Assembly (NCBI RefSeq): GCF_002994745.2
Contig: NC_037092.1
Coordinates: 82,318,824-82,382,823, forward strand
Direction: 5' to 3'
Length of the DNA stretch: 64,000 nucleotides
Source of the DNA: Rosa chinensis
Lineage: Eukaryota; Streptophyta; Magnoliopsida; Rosales; Rosaceae
The notes beneath the pieces are model-generated. The model was not told where the DNA came from. It saw only the letters and a list, made by a program, of their open reading frames with translations, and ran no database searches. The position numbers and the translations under genes are program-made. The first letter of the stretch is position 1, and each line of letters opens with the position of its first letter. Shown here piece after piece: positions 34,919 through 46,296 of this stretch.

Positions 34919-35599
34919 TCCACCTTTTCCAACCACTGCAGGGCCAACATATTAGCCTGATGTTTTTTAAATAAAACATGATTAAAACTGATGCGGTTTT
35001 AGATGCTAAAGTTGCAGCAAAAATGGTGGTTTCACTTGGTCACACGTCATGATGTCGATAGCCATGATCCAATCATCCTCTTCGGCATAAGACTCGCGAA
35101 GGATTAAATGACAGCAAACAGTTTGCTATTTTGCATCTTATTTTGCCAACTACTATAGGCCTTGATCAAGCCAGGAAAGCGGCTCCAACCCCTACATTGG
35201 AGAAAATCAACAGAGAGCCAACGAACAAGGCAGATACTTGTTGCTATACACATGGCGAAGCAACCACCAAGGAAGAGATGGATCCTTATTCGCGATCAAA
35301 AGCAGTCTCCTTCGCATGGGGGGCACGCTAAAGTTCTGATCTCCTACAACCTGTCCAAGTTTCATCAATTCACTGCATACCAGACATCAGATCCATGGGG
35401 GGGGGGGCAATAAAGTTGGCAAAGAAAGCGTCAGTTCATAACAAAGGCAATTCAGATTATGGCATTCAAGCTTTATGGCCTATTTAGAGGCCTATATGGA
35501 AACAGTCAAGCCAATACAAATGGCTTGGAAGCAACAACATTATAAGAGTAGTGCTGATTCAAGATCTCTTCAGTCAAAATGAAGACCTTTGACTTCGAG
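34919..35599. other. Non-coding region before the 3' LTR of gypsy element 2
   Basis: No gene is recognised. The frames at 35,131-35,413 have no known domain. A run of 13 G's in GATCCATGGGGGGGGGGGCAATAAAG (about 35,396-35,408) resembles an extra polypurine tract. Confidence 0.4.
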
Positions 35600-35612
35600 G
35601 TCTGGGGGGCAA
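35600..35612 (+). promoter_or_regulatory. Polypurine tract of gypsy element 2
   Basis: GTCTGGGGGGCAA directly abuts the 3' LTR (TGTTTGG at 35,613), the expected position of the plus-strand DNA primer. Confidence 0.8.
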
Positions 35613-36787
35613 TGTTTGGACCCAAAATGAGCATTTTGGCCTGATAAGGCACGTCTTGGAGAAATTAAGCCAATGTCAGTGGCTCAAGCTATATATTTTC
35701 GACAAGTTTGAAATATATTATTTAGAGGCTAAATAAAGCCTACTATGGAAGCATGGAAATGAAAAGTCAACTTTAGCACATTTTCCTACTTTGGCTAGGA
35801 GAAACCGAGCTAAACAAGGAAGGAGGGGCGGCAGACTAACCAAATGAAATCCAAATGAGCTAAAAAATTCCAGATTAAATCTAGAAAGCCCAAGGATCAT
35901 TTCTTAAGAAGAGTGCCAGAGCTATTTTTGAGTGGAAGGCCTTCAAACAATCAGTCCAATTTTTTGCAGAAGCAAAACTGGACAACTAGATCTGTAAGAG
36001 GTCCAGCAGCTTTTCCGGCCCAACCACTATACCAAAAGCTCTGAATTTTTACCAGGATGATCTACACTCATAGTGGAACATTTGTTATGAAGAAGTCACG
36101 GTCAAAATCTGAATTCTTGATAGAGATATAATTGAAGGAATAAAGGAGCCGAAAGTGCTTCCTTATCTCCAAAATTCATCATTCCTTATCTCCAATTATG
36201 CTTCCTTATCTCCATATCTCCGAAATTCATCATTCTTTATCTCCAATTATGCTTCCTTATCTTTAAAATTCATCATTTCTTATCTCCAATTAATGCTCCA
36301 CTATCATTTGTTTAATGCCAACTACTTTGGCATGGTAGCCTATAAATAGAGGTTACAATGAAACACTTAGACACACAATTCACAACAACAATCTCTAAGA
36401 TTATCCAAGCCTCTCTAGAGAAACCCTCTCCTTCTCTTATCGGTAGTCATACTCCAGTCCTAGTCTCCTCAAGAGCCGACTGTTAGTGCTACCAAACCTT
36501 CCAGCCAAGCTAAAGTCAGCTTTAGCAAGTTCTCCTCACTTCCTAGTAGTTCTTGCTCTACTCGATCTACAACATCGAGTATCGATTGTGATTTTGAAGA
36601 AGCTCAGCAAAAGTCCTCGCCACGAGGCATAAAGAACCCCACGACGAGGTTGGTGCTCTCCTCGTCCACAATCGCTTGAAAGAAGTTAGGTCAAGGGACA
36701 CCCCCGACGACCGCACCCAAACGGTACTGGCACACCCTCTCAAGAAAAGAGACTGTTGACCAGCTCAAGGAAAACTAGAGCCAAACA
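35613..36787 (+). repeat. 3' LTR of gypsy element 2
   Basis: A 1,175-bp copy of 16,804-17,979, starting TGTTTGGACCC and ending GAGCCAAACA, followed by the duplicated GCTGC. TATA box at 36,340-36,349. Confidence 0.95.
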
Positions 36788-37366
36788 GCTGCAGCTACCA
36801 AGGAGAAGAAAAGAATGGAGTCAAGGACCGGGTGGAAGGGAGGAAAAGAAAAGAAAACATATCTCCACTTTCTTTGTCTCCACCACCAAGAAAAGCTGCC
36901 TCCCAAGCATTAAAGAAATGAAAAGTTGCTGCAGTTACCAAGGAGAAGAAAAGAAAGGATCGGGTGGAAGGGAGGAGAAGAAAAGAAGAAAAGAAAAGAA
37001 AAGTTATCTCCACTTTCTTTGTCTTCTTGCTGCCTAGGATGAATAAATATAAACTTTGCACACAGAGTGTTGAGAGTATCTTGTGCTTCAATGGTTGGGG
37101 AGTAAGGCTTTTGTATTGGAGGTCGGAGGTTCAAACCTCGCATCTTACCGATTTTGTGTATATTTTGCATATTATTGGACTTGCAGGCAAAGTTGGGAAT
37201 TTGGGCCCGAAAAGCCCGAGGACCGAACCAACCCGTTCAGGGTCGGTTTCTATCGGTTTTCATTTTCGAAAAAACCTGAACCGGCCAGAACAGATTATTT
37301 CAGGCTCGGTCTCGGTTTTACCAAAATTCGGGCCCGGCCCGACCCGAGCCTAGGCCTAGTGGTGAT

Positions 37367-37535
37367 GAAGGAGATAGAGTAGTATGGATAGTATGAGTTT
37401 GGATTTTGGGAGGTGGAGATGGACGTTTTGTGAAGGAGATGAAGAGAGAAAGAAGAAGTAATAGATGAAGGAATTGGTTCTTGAGAGTGAGAGGAGAAAG
37501 TGTTTATATAGGGAAGAAAAAAAAGAGTGAAATGA
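37367..37535 (-). repeat. Right LTR of the Athila-like element, piece 2 of 3
   Basis: Continues the LTR after the hAT element and stops at GAGTGAAATGA, where the LINE was inserted. It includes the minus-strand TATA region. Confidence 0.95.
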
Positions 37536-37947
37536 ACCGTCTTCTCTTCCAATGGAGAACCTAATCTCCTAAACCTCATAGCACCAACCAGTACTCACCA
37601 AGTGGGAGGCTAAGTGGGATCAAGATGCTTTTCTCTTTCTGTTCGTTTCGTGGGGTAGAGCCTTACAGTATCCTATGATGAGCATACTGTCTCTGCGCAT
37701 TGGTTGCCTCCTCCGTCTGGGGGAACAACCTACAAAAGAGACAGTCCCTTTACCCCTGGCAAAATGAGCATTACAGAGAAGATATCAACTGTACCTGGTG
37801 TTACTGCTGTGATGTGATAGTCAGGTCCTAATTTTAATTCAATACTATCTGGTTAGCTGCCATTATTTTTCCACCTACCGTGTGGTTTTATACTTTATCC
37901 ACCTGTGGTATCTGTAGAGCTTGTCTCTTCCATTTTACGAGTCAATA

Positions 37948-38920
37948 TGGCTTTGTCACTAGCACCCCTCAGAACATTCCTTATGAGGATGAGGGTATTA
38001 TTGAAGCTATGTCAATATGCTTCGAAGACACTGCTGATTTCCTGGATCTTGAGGCTGGTATTAATCTCCTGGGAATTCTTATTGCAGAGGAGGAACCTGG
38101 CCTAGGTAGTGTCAAGGCAACACTGATGGGGATGTGGAAATCGTTAGGCCAAATCCGAATCATTCAGGTCAAGAAGAACACATATTCATTAACGGTTGGT
38201 TCAGAGAAGTTGGCTAGTAAACTGATCAATGAGAGTCCTTGGAACGTTAAGGGTTACTGCCTATCTGTGAGGCACTGGCCTCACTTCCATTCCATTGATG
38301 ATATGGACACCAATCGCCCAACGTACTGGATACAGGCCCACGGCATCCCCTTGGACCAAATGACAAAGAACAATGGCAGAAAACTTGGTGAGCTGCTCGG
38401 CTCAACACTGGAAGTTGAAGACCCAAAAGTTGTAGGTATTAAAGGTTACCTCCAGATGCGAGTCGACTTTGATACAAGGCGTCCCCTTGCCACCTTTGTT
38501 CAACTACCCCGTCTGACCTATAGAGTCACCAGAATCCGACTTCAGTATGAAGGTCTCAGGGTGTTCTGTTATCATTGTGGGAGATTAGAACATTCTAATA
38601 CCTCCCTCAAATACCAGGTAAACCCTCTATATTGATCAAACTTGGAGTGGTTTACGATAATTCTCTTATTGAAGAACCTCCACAAAATCCAATGATTACT
38701 CAGTCCCATTTTCCCTTAGAATTCCTCTACGCGCCGACCTTCGGGATCTTTCGCTGGAGAGTAGGTGACCCAGTTGCTGTTCAAAATTTAAATGATAGTA
38801 GAAAGGGACAAGTCACTGCTGACAGGTCTGGGGAGGCACGTTCTACAAACATTGATGGTGGCAGTACCTCACAGACTAGCAAACAAAAGCGTGATGACAT
38901 ACTGACCACTGTGGTAATAC
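37948..38920 (+). pseudogene. LINE ORF1, N-terminal part (RNA-binding protein)
   Basis: The likely start is ATG at 37,948 (MALSLAP); a one-base shift then leads into QNIPYEDEGIIEAMSICFED, the typical beginning of plant L1 ORF1 with a DUF4283-like domain (SPWNVKGYCLSVRHW). A CCHC-type knuckle (CYHCGRLEHSNTSLKYQ) follows at about 38,567-38,615, but its second cysteine position is changed (TSLK where TQCP is usual). A second frameshift lies near 38,600-38,635. The frame continues to the gypsy element 3 insertion at 38,920. The protein would bind LINE RNA. Confidence 0.8.
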
Positions 38921-39429
38921 TGTTAATGCTCAAAGTCCGGCGGGAGCCAATCTTTCGTTTAACGCGGGTCCTGTGGGTGGACCGCTACTCTGAGGATTTG
39001 ATGGCCTCCGCTAGCTGTCACATGAGAGACAGGGCGTCAGAGGGAGACCGCGTTGGGCGGTCTTCACTTCTCCGATGCCTAAGTCAGTCAACACGTATAG
39101 GCAGCATAACAATAAATGAGTAGTGAATGCGTCATTAATGAGGAGAGAGGAGAGAAACTTTTATAGGTGAGGAGAAGGTTGATCTTCTTCTTGTTTTCGA
39201 TGTGGGACTGATGTGCTTTGATTCCCAGCGTCTGGAGCTTCTGATGCTATCTTGGCGCGGTGAGTGACGGCGCGTCAGCAGTGATCTGGGGGCAATCCAG
39301 GGCTCGGATGGTAGCCCGCCTGGCTGTGCCTTCGCAGGTCACTCCTTTGGTGAGAGTTGGTACCTCTGGCGGTACAATGAGCGTGGCTCATTACAGCTAA
39401 TTATGCTTGTTCTGGCACATGTAGGTACA
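38921..39429 (-). repeat. 3' LTR of gypsy element 3
   Basis: Plus-strand ends TGTTAATGC and GTAGGTACA, matching 56,692-57,200. A minus-strand TATA box (CTATAAAAG) lies at about 39,153-39,161. Confidence 0.95.
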
Positions 39430-39442
39430 AGTCCCCCAAGTC
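39430..39442 (-). promoter_or_regulatory. Polypurine tract of gypsy element 3
   Basis: On the minus strand ACTTGGGGGACT lies directly before the LTR start TGTACC. Confidence 0.75.
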
Positions 39443-40020
39443 CCCAGTCAAGGTGGGCAATCTTGGTTGGGGAGTTGATCGGCGGTGTGAAGCGTTACTT
39501 CCGCTAGACTTGCAAAAGCATAATTAGCGTCAGTACGTTGTCAACCATGGATTTACTGAGCGAACGCTTTATACCCTTTCGGGTGGGCCCCTGCTAGGCC
39601 CACCAGGGAGTCCCCCACTCCCTAGCTAAGACGGACCTCCGGATGGTCGGCAACTTGTTTGTTGAGGGGGAGCTGCACGGAGCAGAGGGTGTTGGGTAGC
39701 GAGCCCAATCTTAGTACCCAAGTGACGGGGGTCAACGTACCTGATCAGGGCCGTCGTAGACTTTTGACAAGTCCCCGTGTCCCGTAGGGATGATCTGACC
39801 GTAACGCCTCGTGGCGGTCGTTGTCAGAGTGAGGTGTAGCCTCGGGATTCGCCGTTGGCGGATACCCCCCTCCGGTTGTAGCAGGAAACAGCGTCGCGTA
39901 GACGTGCTTGGCGGTATTTTATTGAGCGGTGTTGCCCTCAGCAAAGTACGGGGTTTGCAAGATGGAGAGGGAGCTCTGCCGATAGTGTTGCGTGTAGCAG
40001 AGGATGTCTCTCTTGCAAGT
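39443..40020 (-). other. 3' untranslated region of gypsy element 3
   Basis: GC-rich, with no gene seen on either strand. Frames at 39,732-40,023 are short and unrecognised. Confidence 0.4.
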
Positions 40021-40376
40021 TGATGAGTGGAAGTTCTGCTAGAGGGGATTCGCTCAGCGGAGACTTCGACACTTGGAAGGTGATAAGTGAGAAGTTCCGC
40101 TAGCGGGGTTTCACTCAGCGGGGACTACGACACTTGGAAGGTGATAAGTGAGAAGTTCCGCCAGCGGGGTTTCGCTCAGCGGGGACTTCGACACTTGGAT
40201 GGTGACAAGTGGGAGTTCCGCCAGCTGGGTTTCGCTCAGCGGGGACTTCGACACTTGGAAGGTGATAAGTGAGAAGTTCCGCTAGCGCGGTTTCGCTCAG
40301 CGGGGACTTCGACACTTGGAAGGTGAAAAGTGAGAAGTTCCGCTAGCGGGGTTTCGCCCAGCGGATACTTCCGACG
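40021..40376. repeat. 60-61-bp tandem repeat, six copies
   Basis: Units begin TGATAAGTGAGAAGTTCCGC or close variants at 40,021, 40,081, 40,142, 40,203, 40,263 and 40,324. Each holds AGCGGGGTTTCGCTCAGCGGGGACTTCGACACTTGG, with the inverted pair CGCTAGCGG/CGCTCAGCGG. It lies between the antisense gene and the 3' LTR. Tandem repeats in this position are known in Tat-lineage elements. Confidence 0.95.
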
Positions 40377-41165
40377 AATGGCGCTTTCTTCCTAAGTGGT
40401 GACTTCCATTAGACGCTTCGTTTGATGGAGGTCGACACGTGGCTAACCCATAGAGGGTTAGCGTGTTGAGGCGTACCTCCTCCGCCTAGCCGTCTCCTTG
40501 CCATTAATGCTAAGTAATGATGGGTTTTGTAACCGAGGCGATGCCTCTGTTAATCCAGAGAGTAAGTGGAATCGTGGGACACGGTACGGCTGGTATTTGA
40601 TGTCGTTTTTCAGTGGACGGCCTAGAACTGTTTGACGTTGACATAAAAGGGGGGGGGAAGTTAGCGAGATTTGACACTTTGCTAAAGCTTCAAACTCTAC
40701 TCTTCATCTTCAAGCTCTGCTCACCTGAGATTCGAGAAGAAATCTGCGGCGATTTCGTGGAGTTACCATACCCGGAGGGACGACGACCTCCTGCCTCGAG
40801 GATAAGCGCTCACTATCTCACCGGAGACTCCATCATTAAGGTTGATACTCTGAACCTTATCCCTGTTTCATTGGATGTCTGGCATGGCCAGTTTCTGGGT
40901 TTTGGGTTTTCTTTTTATATGCTCTTCCTTGACGTGTTGTAAGGGTGTTAAAGTGAGTTTGGGGATGGGTTATGGTGTTTGACAGAGTTGGAGCTTTTAG
41001 GGATTTGCTAGATGGTCGCATCTGGGTTGAGTGTGTTTGTTCTTGTTTTGGCATTTTCTGGGTGACTGTTCTTGATGTTCTTGGGTACTAACTGATATAG
41101 GGATAGGTTAGATCTTGGGTGAGCTGACTGATTTGGGTTTTAGGGTTTGGGATAGCCGACGTCAT
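40377..41165 (+). promoter_or_regulatory. Likely promoter, leader and first intron of the antisense gene in gypsy element 3
   Basis: A TATA-like GACATAAAAGG (about 40,639) is followed by a C/T-rich leader. The region from about 40,880 to 41,165 is T-rich and ends in an acceptor-like TTTGAAGCAG, consistent with an intron before the first recognisable coding exon. The frame at 40,613-40,942 has no known domain. Confidence 0.4.
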
Positions 41166-42069
41166 AGAGATTTGAAGCAGTGACGATTCCGGATCCGAAG
41201 TGTCATTCAGTGTGGCGGATAGAAATTTTATTGACTCGTTGCGTTCGTCTGCCCGTGCAGGAACCTCATTGCCAGAACCGCTAGAGGTTGAGCCGCTACA
41301 AACCATACCATGGGACGTAGTTATGGGTCATGCCTCGCGTCCAGAGAGTTCTAGGGCGGGGGAGGCTGCCGCTGCCCACAATATGCGTGAAGAGCGGTTA
41401 GAAAGCAATAGTGTAGCCAGTGGTTCTGCTGAAGGGGGAGATGTAGCGGGAGAGGATGCTGAGTCGGCCTGGGTGCTCCAGGACGGCACCCTCGTTGATG
41501 AGGCGGGAGGTAGGATGACTGCTGTTGCCGTCAACCGGCTGAAGCGGATGTTCCGGTTGCCCGGAGTGGTGAAGCTGCGTCTGCCGACGGTGGAGGAGAA
41601 GGCCTCGATCCTGCCAGCGGGCTTTGCCGCCGTGCACGAGGTGATATTCCGCCAGGGAGTGACCTTCCCGCTAGTGCCAAACCTTCAAATTTTGGTGTGC
41701 GGGTTTGGCGTTGCTTTTGGGCAGATCTACCCCAACATGTGGAGGTTGATGCTAGCGCTGAACTCGCTATGGCGGTTGTCGGGTTGCGAGGGACCGACTG
41801 TGGTGGAGGTGCTGCATTTCTACGAACTGGTGTATGTGAAGCGCCAAGGTTGCAGAGGGCAGGTAAACCTGAGTTGCCGCCAGGGAGCGCCAAAGCTGAT
41901 TGAGAACCTGAGAGATTCCATGTCCTATTGGCGGGGACCTTCTTTGTTACCACGACAGGGTGGGAATACCAAGCGGAGTCCAACGAGGGGGAACCGACGT
42001 TTAGGATTAAGTCGGAGTTTCAGCCTATCCGAGGTTGTCTGTCGGTCTCCGCTGAACATGACTGGAGGG

Positions 42070-42100
<31 letters not shown>

Positions 42101-43329
42101 GCCTTGTATTCTGTACTGATAATTACATTTTTTGTGCAACGGGGTTGCGGTATAACCTGACTCGCGAAGAAGAGTGCCGCGTGGCGCGTATCAGAGGTTG
42201 CTGGCGGAATCGCAACTTGCTCGATTTTCGTCTCCTTACTGGCTGGGACTTGTTGGTCGATCAACAACTGACTCGTGTCGTTGGTAAGCACTCTCCGCCA
42301 TACCGCACCTTTGATGAGATTGTCTCATGCTGACCGGTTTGTTGTTTTTTTTTTTTGTAGAAACTCTGTCGGGAAACAAAGCGAGCCGTGACGCCTTTGT
42401 AAAAGCCAGGGACCGCGCTGAGATCGACAACTTCTTGGAGACCATGTACTCTTTCGGGCTGGAGGCTCAGAAGACGGTGGTGAACCCAGAAACGCTGGCG
42501 CTAAGCCCGTCTGAAGCTCCCGTGGTGCTATCCATGCCGCACCACTCCCATCTTGGCGGTGACGGGCTGCCTGCCGTTCAGGCGGCGACTAGTGCGGTAA
42601 GCGAGGCTGTGCCGCAGAAAGAGAGAGCACCTGCCACCCGGCGCGGGGTGCACAAGAAAACAATGCACCCAGTTGAGGACATCACCGTTGCGGGGTTGGA
42701 GCCGCCGACGAGGGGCTCGAGGCCTGCCCCCGCTGGAAGCACGCGGGTGCTTCAGTGAAGACGCCGTCAGAATGACTCCGGCGGGGAAGAGGAGGATGCC
42801 GTGGAGATCACTGGGGCCCGCCAACAGAAGAAGGCACGACAGGCTCCACCCGAGGTTCCTGCGGATGTGGCGAAAGAGGCGGCCACGAGCGACCTACACT
42901 CATTTGCCGCTTACGCCGAGTTCCTAAATGATGGTGAGGGGGATTTTCTGTATCATATATGCGAGCGGCTGGGGTTCGGCGGCTTGGAGGGGATTGTACG
43001 GTCGACCACCGTTGACCAAACGCCCTTTAGCACGACATTTGGGCACATCTCTGTTGGGCTGCACGAGATATTTCTGGCGGCGTCGAAGCAGCCCCGGGTT
43101 GAGCGGGAGCTCAGGGAGGAGGTGGCGGGCCTGCAGAGGGACTTGGGGGAGGCCCAGGACAGGTTGGCTGATGTGGAGCGACGCCTGACAAAGGCCGACT
43201 GTGATGCAGCAGATGCCCGTGGCAAGTTGGCCGTCACCATTGAGCGGGACCTGGAACGAAACGAACAATTCTCCAAGTTGGAGCAAGACACTACAAGAGA
43301 AAATAGCAAAAGCGAGGAATTTCATTGTG

Positions 43330-44480
43330 ACAACCCAAAAATCGTCGCAAAAACTTGTCAAATACGAGGAAATTTAAGTTGTCGCACATGATCTCATATG
43401 CGACAACCAATTTGTTGCATAAAGTAGGTATTTGTGACAAATTGACAGTTGTTGCCCATTTCACATTATGCGACACCCAATTCCTCGCAAAATATCAATT
43501 AGGCGACAATTTCTACCAACTGTCGGTTAATGTTTATGTGACAACTTTAACTTCCTCACAAAAGATTAATTATGCGACGATTTTTGCGGATTGTCGTTTA
43601 ATCTTTCTGTGACAATTAGATTTTTGTCGCTGAAGACTGATTCAGTGACCACTTCTGTGAGTTGTCGGTAAATGATTATGTGACAACCTTACCTTCCTCG
43701 CTGAAAATCAATTTGGCGACAACTTTAATAGGTTGTCGCTTAATGTTTATGTGACAATTTGAATTTCCTTACTGAAAACTAATTAGGCGACGACTTCTAC
43801 TAGTTGTCGGTTAATGTTTATGTGACAACTTTAATTTTCTCGCAAAAGACATATAAGGTGACGACTTTTACAAGTTGTCGCTTGATGATTATGTGACAAC
43901 TTGAACTTCCTCGCTGAAAATCAATTAGGCGACAACTTTTATGAGTTGTCGGTTAATGTTAATGTGACAACTTTAATTTTCTTGCAAAAGACCAATTAGG
44001 CGACGACTTCTATAGGTTGTCGCTTGATGATTATGTGACAACTTGAACTTCCTCACTAAAAACCAATTAGGCGACGACTTCTACAAGTTGTCGCTTAATT
44101 TTTATGTGACAACTTTAATTTTCTCACAAAATGCCAATTAGGCTACGACCTCTACGGGTTGTTGCTTTATTCCTCGCATACAACTTATATGAATTGTCGT
44201 TTAATGTTTATGTGACAAATTGAAATTCCTCACATACAACTTATATGAATTGTCGTTTAATGTTTATGCGACAACTTTAAATTTCTCGCAAAAGACCAAT
44301 TAAATGACATCTTCTACTGATTGTCTCTTTATGCTTATGTGACAAGTGAAAATTTCTCACAGAATACCAAATTAGACAACAAGTTCTATGTGTTGTCGCT
44401 TATTGCGTATGCGACTACTTGAACTTTCTTGCATATTTGTTATACAACTCAAGCTTTCTCGTATAAAAACAATTAGGTGC
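43330..44480. repeat. Left subterminal repeat array of the CACTA element
   Basis: About 15 copies with a period near 71 bp. Each contains a palindrome like GCGACAACTTCTACAAGTTGTCGC, followed by TTAATGTTTATGTGACAACTT and CCTCGC(A/T)AAA. TTGTCG cores occur at regular spacing, for example at about 43,660, 43,733, 43,804, 43,875, 43,946, 44,015 and 44,086. In CACTA elements subterminal repeats are transposase binding sites. Confidence 0.9.
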
Positions 44481-45374
44481 TACTTATATGTGTTTTCGCT
44501 TAATTGAGAATACTAAGATTAACCATCTGTTTATTTGAATCATTGATAACTAAAAATCTAAAATTTTATTTAGTTTATGCATAATGATCCCTTTGAGACT
44601 AGCACATTAGTTTCAAGATGACTCTTTTGTCTTTTTGCGTTGGGATATCTTTGGTCTTCAATCTTGTTGACTCATTCTAGTCACCTATTGAGTTCAATCT
44701 AAGAGACCTCTTATCCTAGGTTCAATCTATGAGACCTTTTGAATCGTCTCCGTTCAGGTGCCTCTTGATCGAGTTCTTATTCATTATCCTCATAGCTATT
44801 GAACCTCTTGAATCGTCTCTACTAAGGGATCCTTTTCTTTTTTTTTTGCCATTTTAAGGGATAGCTTATGGGATCCACTAATTTAACATAAGTGAATATG
44901 AAAGGTTAAGGTTGGACATATTCGGTACATCTACTGATTTAATCTAGTTCGTCACCTTAACAATTATCAATTTGGTTAAAAGTGTGCAGAAATAATCTAC
45001 TCATAGAAACCTAAATAATCAATTTGCTGATACGTGATCGAAATATGAGTCCCACAAATGATTTCTTAAAATGACAAAAAAAAAAAATGAATATATTAAT
45101 AAAAGAACCATATATATATATATGGAAAATTCTACAATGTGTTAACGTATAACATGCATACAATTGCCTTAAAAGTGGTAAAATGAGTCCTCAAACTAGT
45201 AATATTAGTCCTCAAAGTGATAAAATAAGTCTTTAAAGTGGTAAATTTTCTTAGTTATCACATGAGTCCTCAAAATAGTAATATTAGTCCTTAAAGTGGT
45301 AACATGAGTCCTTAAAGTGGTAAATTTTCTTAGTTTACCATATGAGTCCATTCATCATCCACCTCTTCCCCATA
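44481..45374. other. AT-rich interior of the CACTA element with short repeats
   Basis: No gene is seen. At 45,170-45,350 a motif alternating GTCCTCAAAGTGGTAA and TTTTCTTAGTT recurs about eight times. Confidence 0.5.
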
Positions 45375-46078
45375 AATATGTTCGGAACAAAGCACGACCA
45401 GAAGGTTCTATTGCTGAGGCTCATATATCGTATGAATCATTAAAATAAATTTTTAATGTATCTTGAAAATGTCGAGACAGCCTTTAATCGACCGGAACGA
45501 AACCAGTTAGGGAGTGAACCCAATGCAGAAGTTTCTGTTTTCACTCAGAGAGTACGTCCAACTGGAAAAGGGGTAATGGTTGAGCGATCACATGAAGAAT
45601 TGAAACAAGCAAATTGGTTTATCTTGAATAATTGCAACGAGATTGAAGACTTTAGAAGATATGTGATTGATAATCTACTTTATTTATTTGGAATATCATG
45701 AAATAAATAAAATACTAACAATCAATTGTGTTTTGTAGTGAGCACATGGAACTCCTGAAAAAAAAATAGTACAGAAACATAGATCACAGACATATGGAAA
45801 AGTTTCAACAATGGTTTCTAAGTCGTGCTAAGACATTATATGATAAAAGATTGATTTCATTTGACCCAAAAAGATAAAGTTTGACTATCATTTGACCTCG
45901 ATGAACATCAGCAACTGATGGTACGTACGGATGTCAATGGTACAATTTCTGAAATGATAATCATCAACACCACAAATAAAGAAAGAAACGCAGCAGATGA
46001 TGGAGATTTTATTGACAATTCTACGGATGATGATTTTATGTTGGGTGAAGAAGAATTACTAGGTGATTATAGTGACTA
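45375..46078 (+). pseudogene. Remnant of CACTA transposase C-terminal region (DUF4218-like)
   Basis: The frame from about 45,375 reads KYVRNKARPEGSIAEAHISYES. At 45,456 follow YLENVETAFNRPERNQ and, after a Gly-rich linker, ELKQANWFILNNCNEIEDF. These match the DUF4218 and following segment of plant En/Spm transposases. The normally continuous piece is missing residues at about 45,445-45,455. An acidic tail (ending LGEEELLGDYSD) follows to 46,078. The catalytic domain that would normally lie upstream is absent. Confidence 0.75.
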
Positions 46079-46257
46079 GATTTATGAACCGAGTTATTTC
46101 AATTTTTTTGAAGCTTTCCATAATTTTTTTTTTTTTTAAGAATGCGGCTTTCCAAGTATTGGGTGATATTATTTGGTATTTTTCTCAATAATTTTGTTGT
46201 TTTTCTTTTTCGTCTTTAAATAAAATTGTCTTTGAGAAAGAAATAAATTTGTCTCCA

Positions 46258-46261
<4 letters not shown>

Positions 46262-46293
<32 letters not shown>
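46262..46293. repeat. (TA)n microsatellite
   Basis: An uninterrupted AT alternation of about 30 bases inside the CACTA element. Confidence 0.95.

Positions 46294-46296
<3 letters not shown>

Larger units (their letters stand above)
16804..36787 (+). mobile_element. Gypsy element 2: ~20-kb Tat-type Ty3/gypsy with antisense cargo genes
   Basis: The LTRs of 1,176 and 1,175 bp (TG...CA) are flanked by a perfect 5-bp duplication GCTGC (16,799-16,803 and 36,788-36,792). The order on the plus strand is gag, protease, reverse transcriptase, RNase H, a second RNase H, integrase. The extra RNase H after the reverse transcriptase module marks the Tat/Ogre/Retand lineage. The 10 kb between integrase and 3' LTR hold a WUS-like gene and a PMD gene, both antisense. 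A hand comparison of the first ~300 bp of the two LTRs shows 12 differences. All element frames contain stops. Confidence 0.95.
16312..37358. mobile_element. hAT-type non-autonomous element, split by gypsy element 2
   Basis: The left end is TAGGGCTGGGCG; the right end on the complementary strand is TAGGCCTAGGCT. The flanks are a perfect 8-bp duplication, GTGGTGAT, at 16,304-16,311 and 37,359-37,366, diagnostic of hAT superfamily insertion. The intact copy of the surrounding LTR has this octamer once. Its own sequence is only 16,312-16,803 plus 36,793-37,358 (about 1.06 kb), GC-rich near both ends. No transposase is present. The right half holds two copies of an AG-rich block (CTACCAAGGAGAAGAAAAG...TATCTCCACTTTCTTTGTC). 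Open frames in it are not convincing. Confidence 0.85.

Noticed and set aside
40613..40942. 109-codon frame as the first exon of the antisense gene in gypsy element 3
   Set aside because: Position fits, but no domain and no clear donor was found; kept only as leader.
43330..44480. CRISPR-like array
   Set aside because: Regular repeats, but units are palindromic, variable and without unique spacers; they lie inside CACTA termini in plant DNA.
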